Below are positions 1 through 10,574 of a DNA stretch of 64,000 bases, in pieces. Below the pieces are notes generated by a model. That model was not told where the DNA came from. It ran no database searches and worked only from the letters and a program-made list of their open reading frames with translations. The stretch comes from Taenia hydatigena (taxonomy: Eukaryota > Platyhelminthes > Cestoda > Cyclophyllidea > Taeniidae), in NCBI GenBank assembly GCA_036345935.2, contig JADWOT020000010.1, positions 10,004,422 through 10,068,421 of the forward strand, written 5' to 3'. How positions within the stretch are numbered: the first letter of the stretch is position 1; every line of letters begins with the position of its first letter. Position numbers and translations under genes: made by a program.

Positions 1-1201
1 CGCGTTTGACGCCTGTACAAAAAAGGAATATGGGATTAAGTTTTGACGTCATTTTTGATTAGTTGTGAAGCAGTAGGCTGCATGCTTAACAAGGGTGCGC
101 GAAAGCCTTTTGCCCTTGGCATCGCACGTTTACGTTCATTTTCCTAGAATTTGTTTTGATGTAGAGAGAATGGCGATTGGTATCAGTAGTATTCCGAAAC
201 ACCTGGATCGCTTTTGAGTAAGAAGCTACGCCTGCAGACAGGGCACTCACTTGCACCACTTTGTGACTTAGTCACCGAATCAGCCAAAGATCGAAATGCA
301 GACAGATTATTTCGATGCATTCTTCTATAAAGGCATTGGACCTACTTCGTAGCCTTTCTGTGCTAATGATTAACATCTTGGCTAACAAAGTATGGCTGTT
401 CCATTAGCGGCAGCATAAAATGGGGATAATATAGAGATCTACAACTTGACTAGTTACATAGAACAGCAAACCTACATTCGGTAATTTTTAGTTCGGCGCT
501 GCATTTTGATCGGGTTGATAGAAATAGCACCTTAAGTGCAAAAGCTTTCTGAACTTACTTATAAATATGCGTTGTGGCTACACAACTCGAATGAAGGACC
601 ATCACGTCACTATTTAGCATTCAAGAGCTTGTTCGATTCGTTCTGCGAAGTGCCCGTTGATTTACACATTAAGTGGTAGAGCTGCTTCCTACCCCGCAAT
701 CGCATTTGCCGACTATGAAATTGTTACTATCTTATGGAAGCAGAGAAGCGAAAATGAAGTGGTTGCTGAGATATCACAGGCCTTAACGTTAACTGTGGCC
801 ACCAGACAGTGCATGAGGGGTGAAGTTGCTTGCACACGTCGTTGACTAGTTCTAGCAAAGCGGGTCAGTCAAGACGCAATGGTAATATAAGCAGTGAGAA
901 GTGTGCACATTCGCTGTTGGCAAACTGAAGGAGTGACTGCGTTGTGGCGAATCCGTGCAAGTATGTGAGGAGGTGATATCGGGAAGTCGGGCGCATGATT
1001 TGCCTTTGCATAAGACTCGCCTCAGCATGTTTGTCTGGTTATAGTCGTCTGACTGGTGAACAGAAATAGGGTGTATTGGACAGTGAAGATGGCGCATTAA
1101 TAAAAACTTCAAATGGATGTGTCTGCGTCTAGATAAAGAATTCTCATTTTATTGTGAGCGAAGCTATTTACTAGGGTAGGAGCAGGTAGGATTGTCGTTG
1201 T
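1..1201. other. Intergenic sequence, nothing identified
   Basis: I see no open frame with coding character, no tRNA-like element and no match to the other duplicated blocks in this stretch. Short open frames on both strands (for example 657-845 + and 852-1112 -) have no recognisable motif and no second copy elsewhere in the window that would support them. Confidence 0.5.
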
Positions 1202-1318
1202 CTCTTGAGGGCCAAAAATGTGAAGCTTCTGATTGCAACAGACTCAAACACACCCAGCGCAGCAGATGAACTCAAGCCCATACTCCCGTTAAAAGGAGAG
1301 TCCACGACACTATCTTAA
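1202..1318 (+). pseudogene. Copy 1 of a conserved C-terminal exon (LLRAKN family)
   Basis: A 39-codon segment, stop included, begins LLRAKNVKLLIATDS and ends with TAA at 1316-1318. The same frame, with its stop within a few codons of the same place, occurs at 17700-17900 (+) and 9965-10090 (-). Three diverged copies that keep one frame suggest that this was once coding sequence, probably a last exon. No upstream exon is visible here. The family is not recognised. A resemblance to farnesoic-acid-methyltransferase-like (FAMeT) extracellular domains crossed my mind but is too weak to use. Confidence 0.35.
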
Positions 1319-1475
1319 TAAAGTCAGTAGAGAGGGATAAACGCACGGGCCGATTAAAGCATAAGTAATGACATGAGAAACTTGATGACTATAGGACAGT
1401 CACAAATTGGTTGGTGCACATTCTGCCATTATTAAACTTATATACATCTGCAGCCCTATAAGTAGAAGAAGTACA

Positions 1476-1625
1476 CTAAATAATTACTCCGTCATCAATG
1501 CAAGAAGGCGAAGTGAGACCACTCTGCATTATCACTTTCCTCTTCCTTGAGATACACTGATCTCCTTGCACATCAATAAAGCACGAAATGGCAAGACATA
1601 CAGCAAAGAGCTTGCAGCGTTTCAT
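1476..1625 (-). CDS. Signal-peptide exon or small secreted peptide, 49 aa
   Basis: From the ATG at 1623-1625 the protein starts MKRCKLFAVCLAISCF, a short basic N-terminus followed by a hydrophobic core. A plausible signal-peptidase site follows (VQG before DQC). The rest is short and contains Cys residues. Two further copies exist (9643-9738 + and about 18.11-18.26 kb -), but both have lost the ATG: GTA or an equivalent codon precedes KRC or KCC. This copy is the only one with an intact start. It is either the first exon of a secreted protein whose other exons are missing, or a relic. No function is assigned. Confidence 0.4.
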   Translation of the reverse strand: MKRCKLFAVCLAISCFIDVQGDQCISRKRKVIMQSGLTSPSCIDDGVII

Positions 1626-2089
1626 AAGGACTGGCTTGAAATATCCTCGTACGAACTTGTATAAACAAAATGCAAGTTTTCTAACCATGGAAGTAATCTT
1701 CTGATCAGGTGAATTTGCTGTGCTGAAAAGCAAAATTATAAACGAGATTAACGATGATGGGACTTAATACAAAGAAAGCAAGCACTAAAAAATGTATGTG
1801 CAGCCAATGCTGTGGATACTTAGCCATTTGGAGCACCTCAGTGTGCAAATATCTGAGCAAAGTCCATCCACTCTTCACGTTCCCTTGTAAAAGTGGCCGT
1901 AATGCCCAAGCCGCAGAGGCTGATCTCCAAACAATGCCAGCTGTCCGATTTTAATGTCATGGCAAATCTATTCCTTCACGACCATAAAGCAGAAATTTGG
2001 TGAGCATGAGGGATCAAAGGTGAGGAGGATGATGGCGATGAGAGTGTGATTCCTTAAAGGACGCATTTAACAGCACTAACATGCTTAGA

Positions 2090-2372
2090 GGAAGTCAAGT
2101 GTTGTCCAGGTTGAATTGGGTAGAGAAAATGGCATATTCAATTTGTGTTCCAGTTTTTTGATGTAAAACCAGTGCAGTAAACATTGGAATCAAGCATTTG
2201 TGGCTGAATAAACGCATATTTTGTTGCACTTCAGCGGAAATTAGGATTGGGCAAATGAATTAATGTTTTCACAAATGCAGGCAGCCTGCATAAATTCTTC
2301 TAATAAGCACAGAGATATTTGACATTAAAGTAGGTGCTACCCTCAGATTATTCCGGCATTTCGGTGGCAGGT
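2090..2372 (+). repeat. Shared 5' flank of F-box copies A and B
   Basis: The 280 bp upstream of copy A match about 14750-15070 upstream of copy B in the same orientation (shared words such as AGTGTTGTCCAG and ACAAATGCAG). In copy B another 540 bp separate this block from the gene. In copy A they are missing, and the junction is occupied by a TTAC microsatellite. Confidence 0.7.
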
Positions 2373-2392
2373 TTACTTACTTACTTACTTAC
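2373..2392 (+). repeat. (TTAC)5 microsatellite at a deletion junction
   Basis: There are five perfect TTAC units. They sit exactly where the upstream block shared with copy B jumps to the 40 bp immediately before the start codon. Copy B carries about 540 bp at this point and has no such repeat. Confidence 0.9.
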
Positions 2393-2435
2393 AGGTCGGA
2401 GTTAAGATTCACTTAGTAGACCTGCGAGGTGCACA

Positions 2436-3452
2436 ATGGAGAGGATTCCTCAACATGTACGAATCGAGATTCGCAAATGCCTTGCTGCCATGGACATCGT
2501 CAATGTGTGTGACGCAATGCCCCACATGAGGTCGGTTCTCAGGTCTCTCACCATCAAATGCATTTTGCGCAGTTACGTTTGGCGAATGGAGTGGGTGGAC
2601 GCAAAACTTTGTTGTATGCTGTATTCCACTCGTGCCTTTGTGAGAAGAGAAGCTGACCCAGAGGTGAATGCACAATCAGAAGGAATGGTTCTAGTCAGTG
2701 CTCTACGATACTACCAAGAATGTTGCCAATTCATTCCGCAGTACATAAACCATGTCCTGTCTAATTGTGGTAGGATCATTCGATTTTTATTGCTTGGATG
2801 CAGCGTAATGGATTTGGGTCCCCTTTATCCCCTTTGGCCTTCTCTCCATTATGCGGCTTATAGGTGTGGACGACCATTGCAACTGAACTACCCTGATGGA
2901 CTCGATTTTGTTGATGTAGTGGCCCACTTGACTAACTTTAAGATTCGTATCAATGAAGAATACATAGAAGGGATAAATGACCAGTATCATAGGTCCTTCG
3001 AGGCGTCTTATCTCCGTGCATTCGATGGTGTGGTGTACATGATCAATTCTGCACTGCAATGTCACGTTGGTTGCAGCCTTCCACCTGGATTAAGACGCCT
3101 TATTTTCCGCGTCACCAATCTCGCTGTTAAACAGAGGACTTACCCTCCAATGCTCTTTATCTTGGATATAAATTCGCAAGATACACAAGATCTTGCCTCT
3201 ACGGGTGAGTGTTTTGAGCATCTCATAGCCAGTCTTCACAGACTCGACAGAATCGCATTGCGGAGATTCGGCAGAACTGCAGCGAGACTTCCACCTTATA
3301 ATTGGTGGAGGGTGTGTCGTCTGCACCAACAGGGTGGTTTGTTCGTGAATCTGTATGAGGCGTTCCAAATGGCTGAGTTGCAAATAGTCAACATCGACGC
3401 TGCAAGAAGCAGCCAAGGGCAAAATGTGTCACCGAATCCACCTGCATTGTGA
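2436..3452 (+). CDS. F-box/degenerate Arf-like protein, copy A (338 aa, open)
   Basis: This is a single-exon open frame. The ATG has A at -3 and G at +4, and the same start is found in copies B and C. Residues 1-50 (MERIPQHVRIEI...) fit an F-box: I/L-P near the start, an amphipathic helix, and Arg-rich S-V-L-R-S. Residues 113-313 follow the strand order of an Arf-family GTPase: IIRFLLLG (beta 1), LTNFKI (switch-I position), FDGVVYMINSA (beta 4), PPMLFILD (beta 5), NWWRVCRLH (beta 6) and a GGLFVNLYEAF tail resembling the last Arf helix. The P-loop GKT, the WDxGGQ motif and NKxD are all absent (GCSVMDLG and LDINSQDT stand in their places), so nucleotide binding is unlikely. By analogy with F-box proteins it may act as an SCF ubiquitin-ligase substrate adaptor with the pseudo-GTPase as recognition domain; this is inference. 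The paralogues are B, C, D and E. Confidence 0.75.
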   Translation: MERIPQHVRIEIRKCLAAMDIVNVCDAMPHMRSVLRSLTIKCILRSYVWRMEWVDAKLCCMLYSTRAFVRREADPEVNAQSEGMVLVSALRYYQECCQFIPQYINHVLSNCGRIIRFLLLGCSVMDLGPLYPLWPSLHYAAYRCGRPLQLNYPDGLDFVDVVAHLTNFKIRINEEYIEGINDQYHRSFEASYLRAFDGVVYMINSALQCHVGCSLPPGLRRLIFRVTNLAVKQRTYPPMLFILDINSQDTQDLASTGECFEHLIASLHRLDRIALRRFGRTAARLPPYNWWRVCRLHQQGGLFVNLYEAFQMAELQIVNIDAARSSQGQNVSPNPPAL

Positions 3453-3870
3453 TTCGGGTAAAAACCTGTTCTTCCATGCCATCTCGCTATTCTACACTTT
3501 GCTTTAGTACATGGGATTGTATTGTAACACTCTGTTCCAGGCTACATTCCCTTTCATTGCTTACGTGTTTTTGTTGAACTTTGACTACCAGCGTGCTAAG
3601 ATAACTTTCCACCCCTGAGCCTGCAAAATTGTGATTCAATGGGCGAATATTAACGAGGGTGTGCTGCTGATCACCGATTGTGCTTCTTTTTATGCCAAAA
3701 CGCGAACAGTATGCGACAGTCCAAATTTTGGCGGCTTTGAGTGAAATACGCAACTGCAGACATAATCCAGCTAAACGATTCCTTCTCTGGGATTGTTTTA
3801 GGGTATTGGTGGTGGATCAATTTGCAACTTAGAGCACAGTGCTGCCTGCGGCTGGTTTTAAATAATGTTT
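3453..3870 (+). repeat. Shared 3' flank of the F-box gene copies
   Basis: The roughly 400 bp after copy A are matched after copy B (16644-17030), after copy C in inverted orientation (25338 down to about 24860) and partly after copy D (36452 down to about 36310). Homology on both sides of an intronless gene shows that the copies arose by DNA-level duplication of a larger block, not by separate retropositions. I did not find an unambiguous AATAAA signal shared by all copies. Confidence 0.75.
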
Positions 3871-3879
3871 GCTAGATTC

Positions 3880-5590
3880 GAAAAATAATTTATTAGTTAG
3901 GCAGCTAATTTGGCTTTGCATTTCGACGACACGATTTCACTGAAGGCGAGCAGAGAGTCGCAATGCCAACGCATTGCTCAGCTAATGCATTCACAGCTTG
4001 TCCTTTGTCGTGGACAATTTGGAGCGAGGATTTCATCACCTCGTGATGTAGCATTCGTTGGGTGCAGCGAATTATGCAGTAAGACATATGGCACGCAATG
4101 CAATTCACGCAACTTTCTAGTAAAAATTAAAAAAAACTTCTTACAATGCAGCATAGACCTTTGGTTTACTTCAAATGAATGGGGCATTTGGATTGGCAAT
4201 TGGCGAATTACGGTTACCGTTAATTGAGCCTCCGTATGGTAAAGAGCGTAAGTGAACTCACCGCATTCCTCACGTGACTTCGACTTGAGACCTTAACCAC
4301 TTAATCAGCGGTCAAAGCTCGTTTGCTTAGAGCTTGATAAACTGCGCTGACATCTTATGAGATGCTGAGCTGCACCACACTCAGACGGTAGGCGTAAATA
4401 GCCACGAGAGTCAGACATATTTGTGCTGTGTTGGATTTCTACTCGCTTGCAAAGTTACGATTTCTGAACGATTTTGTTTGCTCATAAGTGTTGTTTGAGT
4501 TAATTTGTAAAACAGAGGCAAACGCTGGGTTACAGACATAATTCGTCAAGTTTAAAAGCGAGTTATGGTGACTGGTTGTGATGCAATGGTGTCGGGAAAG
4601 CCACTCAATTTATTCCAAACTTGCAAAACATCTGGCCAAGATTTTGAGCTTTGGCATGACGAATAAAGAAGCAAGCACAGGTTTTCTAACAAGGACTACT
4701 TAATTTACTACTCTGTTTACTTCCTGTTCTTTAGCTGAATTGGCGGCAAGGTCAAAAAATGATGTGAAATAATACTGCAGTACCATGCAGACTTTCCTGC
4801 CCAAAAGCAACAAAAGTGTTCCGTGCTACCATGAAGGACTGCTTATACGGCAAATGCTACTTCTACGGAGATAGATATTGAGGTGATATGGTGATTACAC
4901 CAGGTTCATTTGAGAATTGGGAGCTCGCAAATGTACGGCAAACACCTACTTAGAGGGAGTGCAAACGATAATCAAGGCAGTAGCAAGGCAGCGTCAAACA
5001 AATTTCTTGCATTATTGGAGCCATTTGTAAACATGCGCTTATTTTTACGATTTATACATCTGATCTCTGCTAAAAGTGAATGCCTTGCAAGTGGGTAATG
5101 AAGCGCAGTGCCTGCGACTGCCTTAACAAGATGCAGAGACTAACCAAGATTGTGAAAATCAACACTTTGCCAATGCCTCAATGACTCAGTCATCGTCAAT
5201 TTATTAAAGGCAATGCCCAACCCGAAGCGCACAACCAACTCTCTCAATATGAAAGACATGTTATGCGAGACAGCTGGAATTGGCACATGCAATACTGCAT
5301 CGCATGCTGCATTCTGCGCTTACAGTGACAGTGGCAGAGGCAGGATTTGGGGCAACAAGCCTTCGCAAGGCCACTTGGAACTACCAAGAGGATTGCCAAC
5401 ACTGTACGATTCGCCTATACCAAGATGCTGCTTAGCAACAGACCTGTCCATATTTTGATAATCGGATGCCACATAATTGATTTGCTTATAATGCGGCTTT
5501 TTGTAAAAACACATCCTGATTATAGCTTAAAGTATGAAACTCACTCATTTGTAAACTGTGATGCACATAGCGGATTCATCCAAAATGTAG
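3880..5590. other. Intergenic sequence, nothing secure
   Basis: Short open frames occur on both strands (for example 3910-4227 + and 5213-5458 +). None has a recognisable domain, signal peptide or second copy, and several overlap antisense. I see no RNA gene or repeat that matches elsewhere in the window. Confidence 0.45.
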
Positions 5591-5591
5591 T

Positions 5592-5986
5592 TCATATATC
5601 GAACTTTAACATTCTCTTTGACGCCTGTAACTGCCACCATCTCAGATCTCTTAGAGTTTCACCTGCATCGACTTTAATGTGATGCTTCGCTCCACGATGC
5701 TGCTCATCCTGCACGTTGAATTGGAAAAAACACAGAATTTGATATTTAGGCGTGGTTACACTAAATGTCTCTTGGTCGATCTCCACAGACAAGTCATTGG
5801 TGTTTTCCGCGAGAGTGGAGAGTCTTTGTAGTGAGCGCACCCACATGTGATTGGTGGAGAATGCAGCCTCTTCACCAGTAAGATGGCATATTCGGCAACA
5901 TGCATGAGACGTCCCATTAAGTCTCGTTGCAAATCGCCATTGCCGATGGTGAAGCAAGCAGCCAAAAGCAGAGTGAGGGTCATCAC
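5592..5986 (-). pseudogene. Possible secreted protein, frame-disrupted
   Basis: A frame starting at the double ATG at 5986 begins MMTLTLLLAACFTIGNG, which looks like a signal peptide, but it ends at 5756. A second frame on the same strand stays open for 121 codons (5592-5957). It contains segments with coding-like composition (EIDQETFSVTTPKYQI and nearby). Reading both as one gene needs a frameshift or a short intron between about 5850 and 5950. No family is recognised, and there is no second copy in the window to test the frame. Confidence 0.25.
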
Positions 5987-5999
5987 AAATCTTTAGCGC

Positions 6000-7600
6000 T
6001 TTCGTCTGCAGTAACTAAAGTAAATCCATGTTATTCTACATGCGTTCCTGCTCGTCCTCAAAAGTAAGGCGAAATTTTTATTCCAGCTAGTGCTCCTTCT
6101 ACACTTGTTAATTATTCCTTCTTGGGCTATTCTCTAAGCGACAGGACATGCTTGGAGAGTGCTCTTCACGTCCATGTCATAGTGTCAAAGAGTTGCTTAG
6201 GATGCCCTAGCATCGCCCCTTAACGCCCATATCGTATCAAGCCACTAGAGATGGTCGCCTAGCAACAAAGATCACTGTGTTAGTTTAGGACAAATGAGTA
6301 CCCTTGCAAGCAGCGGTAGGCGCTGTTTGTATTCCCTTCTCTTTCACGTCAAACCACGAGTAGTCTGAGACAGTTTTCCATTTGACGACACAAAGCCAAT
6401 CAGTAGTAAACGATTGGCTTTGACTTGATAAATCTTTTCTGCAGCTTTCTTGCAAGTAAGCGTAGGGTCACCGTCTCCCTGCGTATCAAATGCTACCTCC
6501 AGCAGTGCACAAAGACGTGGCACGGGAATAACCGTGGGTGGTGCGTGACTCAGCACAATTTGTGGTAAATAAGCAAAGAGATAATTGAAATAAAAGTGAG
6601 AACGATGCTTAAAATCCCCATGTTTCTACTCAGACACCACTGTTGCCTTCCTTATAAATTGGACTAACTTCGCTGACACTCAGGTGGATGCTGTGTTCTA
6701 CAGTCCTGACAGCCTCAATTCGCGATTCACGATGCCAATTTGTGTGCAAGTGAATTTTGCGAGAGGCTGCTCTTTAAGAGGCGAAATTAAGTGAAATATA
6801 TGTTAGCAACAGGAAGTGCTAACATTGTTAGTATGCTACTGCGCATGAATGCTGTAAGTGCTCCCTGATGATGGACGACTGGTTGGAGGGGAAGGCCATA
6901 CAAATCCCTAAAATAGCGCGTCAAGGCGGTTAGAACTTGACGAAACATGCCTCCACTCTTGGTGTGCGCCCCTTTTGCCCTGCAAATTTACCCGGAATTT
7001 CACATGAATGCAGAGTGTGGGAGACGAGCTGGGAACGGATCGCCGTTGCACAAGCGAAAGGCCGATACTTTATACACCCTACCTGGTGAATGGAGTCCCA
7101 AATGTATTGCAGGTGATGCCCCATGCAACAGTGGCTGACGTTAATTGCGGGAGTTGTAGCTATCTGCACGGGAATAAGCTCTCCTTATCTGTCTACTGAA
7201 ACGCTCTCTTTTATTTAGCAGCGCTACCAAATGCATTTGCACATTAGGCGAAGGATGTAAATTGCGATGCAGAGTGCTCATATGGCTCCAAACACTTGGA
7301 GTCAGAATATTTTATTCCTGTCATGGGTTAAAAGGCCTAACTAAGTCCTTTTGCACCGATTCAATCATGCGGTTTAACCAAGAGGCATTCTGCAGTCAAT
7401 CTACTCTCACTTTTCCGCACATCCTCATTTGTTCGATGTCTTTGTCACCAGCAGGTTCGGCGTGGAAAAGTCCTTTTTTTATATAAGTGATTGATCGTTC
7501 TTCTTAGTCTATAACATTTTTCCTTCTTCACCTCAAGGATAGCTTTTACCAAACCTCAAACATGAACTCATTGTGGACCGCGCTTTATTCATCCATAACA
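6000..7600. other. Intergenic sequence, nothing identified
   Basis: Only short, mutually overlapping open frames are present (such as 6344-6556 - and 7008-7199 +), without motifs or paralogues in the window. I see no convincing promoter, RNA gene or transposon end. Confidence 0.4.
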
Positions 7601-7609
7601 CCACTGAGG

Positions 7610-8335
7610 CTAACTCACTGGCTGGCCAGCCAACCAGCTTCTTGTCGGAGGTGTAATGCAACATTTCGCAGAAGGGGTGAGGTATATGAGGTGCAGTAAT
7701 GCACGTGGAAGGGTGCGCTCAAGGAGAAAGTGCAGTGCGGAGTCCATCATGTACACCACACAGTCGAATCCACGGATTTTGGAAGTCTGTAAACTGTTCG
7801 GTTCTAAGTCATTCACTTTGAAATGAATATCGAAGTTGGATCTGCGAATGACTGCTTCAGTACGGCCTTCTCTGAAGCAACACTTTTGGTACAATTGCTG
7901 TCCACAATACCATTCCCAAATTTGAAGAGTTACGGAAAATGAGGGGCGAAGGTTTAAATCCGCAATGTTACGTTCAAGCATCAAAATGTGGATGGTTCGT
8001 CGGCCATTAGGTAAGTCATGGTTCATGCACTCCGGAGGCTATTGGCAACCGTCTTGGTAGTATTGTATGGCCCTGTAAAGAACGTCTCCATCCGACTTTG
8101 CCTCTACCATTGAGTCAGTCTCTCTTTCTGCAAATTCAGATGTCGAATACAGCATATGACAAAGTTTCGCGTCCATCCACTCCGTCTGTCTTGCGTAACT
8201 GCGCAAAATGCCTTGGATGGTGAGAGACCTGAGCATCGATTCCATGCTGGGCACTGCTTCACACAAGTTGACGATATTTGCGCCATTGAGATATTTGCAA
8301 ATCTCAATTCGCAGATGTGGAAGAAGCCTCACCAT
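7610..8335 (-). pseudogene. F-box/degenerate Arf-like copy E, divergent pseudogene
   Basis: The frame starts at the ATG at 8333-8335 (MVRLLPHLRIEICKYL), aligns with copies A-D and shares core words such as LCEAVPSM and LRSLTIQGILRSY. Codon 99 is TAG where copy A has Phe. The same frame then stays open to 7610 and keeps IHILMLE (beta 1 position), NFDIHF (switch-I position) and GFDCVVYMMDSAL (beta 4). After about residue 210 the similarity fades and the frame ends at 241 residues, so the second half of the Arf-like region is lost. It is the most diverged copy, so it represents an older duplication. Its flanks do not match those of A-D as clearly. Confidence 0.7.
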
Positions 8336-9642
8336 CGTATGCACTGCAGATTCGCTTAATGAATCCGAATGCCAACTTGTGATGTGTTCGCTATTAGCAG
8401 AGCTCGGGTGAACAAAGCGCATAAATGAGCGCCTATTTTGAATCAACTCTCACTGTGAAGTGAGCGTTTTGTCTGGCTTTGCTTTTGACCGCAAAATCTG
8501 CCACGTTTAATCCAGCCATATGCTTCTTGCACTTTTGCGAACAATTAAGTTGTTCCATACTGTAACTTCTTCTACTCCAACACTTAATTGCAATCTACAT
8601 TCTACCTGAATTTATTTTGTCTTCTTTTAAAATCGGTGCCCATTTTAATGTGGCAGACTGTGGAACAACAAGGCAGGCGCTTTGTTTCATTTGTTTTGCT
8701 GACCGGACCAAAATAGCGGCTGCTGTGATCAGTCTGCACACCTTGTGGCCAAATTTTGTAACTACGAAAATAGTCAGTCCAAAGTGTCTGGATTGAGCTT
8801 CTCGCCATCGAGTCAATGGAGAATGTTGCGTTTTTCCAGTTCAACAACGCCTCAGCGCAGTCGCCCTCACAGTGGCCAGAGCAAAACAATGCACATTACA
8901 TTGTGGTCTGTTTGCTGCAAAATTTGCTATGTCAAGCAGTCCAGAGAATCATTTCATCCTTTTGTTCTTAATTTAAGCTTTAATCCTAAATTCTCTTTCG
9001 CGTTCCCAAGGAGCAATGAGTTCTATTGTGCGTTTTGCTTACCCTGTGCAGAAGGCCAGAAGTGGGTTTTGATGGGCTGATTTCGCTTATATGGGAAGCC
9101 TTGCATTCCATAAAGGCAGTCACTTGTTAACAAGAGAACATTTCACTTTTTTGCGCAGCAAGTTACTACAATGACTGTTGCGAGCACCCTGTGCGATGCT
9201 TTTAAATGCAGAAGTGCAGTTCATGAGTGACAGATTGTCTTATGGTGGCTCAACATGGAATCACCTAAAGCAATGCTTGCGACCTTGATGGTGGAGATGG
9301 TTGGTTGACTGGACGCAATCAACTGCTTTGAATGACGAGCCTTGAACGAGCAAATCGACTGAGCGACCAATGACTGAGGAAGGGAGTGTAACGTTCCTAG
9401 GGATTCTTGAGCGAAACGGGGTGCATAACACCAGGGTAGAATGCATGTGCTTTAGAAAAAGGAATAAAATCAGGAAACTATTGTGCAGAGATCAGCTTCT
9501 GAGGCTTGGGCATTATGGTCGCATTAAGCGAACATTACTAAAAGACACAGTGAAGCAAGCGAAGTATTGCAAGAGGGGGTGGGCTTTGCTCATGTATTTG
9601 CACACTGAGGTGCGCCAAATGAAGAAGTATCCACAGCGAGGC

Positions 9643-9738
9643 CTTGTAAAACGCTGCAAGCTCTCTGCTGTATGTCTTGCTATTTTGTGCAATATTGATG
9701 CGCAAGGAGACCAGTGTATCTCAAGGAAAGGAAGTTGA
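9643..9738 (+). pseudogene. Signal-peptide exon relic, copy 2
   Basis: The segment VKRCKLSAVCLAILCNID followed by AQGDQCIS matches the signal peptide at 1476-1625, but a GTA codon stands where the ATG is expected. The frame closes six codons after the GDQC motif. It lies inside the inverted repeat 8.63-10.79 kb. Confidence 0.4.
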
Positions 9739-9964
9739 TAATGCGTTGTGGCCTCACTTCGCCTTCTTGCATTGACAACAGAGCAATTATTTGGGGTCAT
9801 TGTGCTACTTATAGGGCAGGGTGAGGATTCTTTCTCTACCAATGAAGGGACTGATAAGAACGAGCACATCATCTTATTGGAGACGATCTCATAGTTATCA
9901 AGTTTCTCATGTCATTACCTGTGCTTCAACCGGTCTGTGCGTTTATCTCTCTCTACTGACTCCA

Positions 9965-10090
9965 TTAAAATAGTGCAGTGGACTGTCCTTTTAACGGGAG
10001 TATAGACCTGAGTTCATCTGCTGCGTCAGGCATGTCTGAGTCTGTTGCGATCAGAAGCTGCACACTCTTGGTCCTCAAGAGCTGAAAGGG
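9965..10090 (-). pseudogene. Conserved C-terminal exon (LLRAKN family), copy 2
   Basis: On the minus strand the frame QLLRTKSVQLLIATDSDMP runs to a TAA at 9965-9967, corresponding to the copies at 1202-1318 and 17700-17900. Upstream (towards 10.1 kb) the frame is broken relative to copy 3, so this copy is probably not functional. Confidence 0.35.
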
Positions 10091-10574
10091 TTCCTCATTT
10101 CCACCGACTATCCTGCTTGAGTAGCTCCAGGTTATCAAATTGTGTAGGGCTCATTAATTTCATTTCTGCCATGCCTGCAAGCAAACTCATTGTTGTGACT
10201 GAATTAGTTTTTTTGTGACCGTTAGGTCACTTTAATAGTGCACGCAGGTCAATGAGTGAAGGTTTCGTTTGATTTTGCCAAAACACGTCGACTTTAAAAG
10301 AAATGCGTCTACTCTAAACTATAGTGACGCCGAATCTCGGTGCAGCAAAATCGTTAGCTTTTTGCTTAGTAGATGGTTTACGAAGCACAAGATGTCAGAA
10401 GGCGCAACGTTATTCCTATCTTGCATTCTTGCAAGATGACAAGATATGGCGCACGAAAATATGTGAATTACAAATTGCTTAAGCATTGAGCGCAGTAGTA
10501 GTACTGTGTTTCGCCTCTTCATCCATCTCCGCGTATCAAGCCACAGTATCTGTAAATCACACTGTGAATCTATC

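Larger units (their letters stand above)
1200..2060 (+). repeat. Direct segmental repeat of 17.8-18.6 kb
   Basis: The block beginning at the LLRAKN segment and running through the signal-peptide segment is repeated in the same orientation at about 17786-18600, and in inverted orientation at about 9.5-10.1 kb. All three keep the order LLRAKN exon, then an opposite-strand signal-peptide exon. The two exons therefore face each other in every copy. Identity is moderate, with many substitutions and small indels. Boundaries are approximate because they were judged by eye. Confidence 0.7.

Noticed and set aside
2436..3452. F-box copies as retrocopies (intronless)
   Set aside because: Hundreds of bases of upstream and downstream sequence are shared between copies and no poly-A tract follows them, so duplication was at DNA level.
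8745..9080. 111-codon frame partly similar to frames at 19027-19345
   Set aside because: The frame shifts between the two copies and both strands are open in short pieces. The similarity is explained by the inverted segmental repeat.
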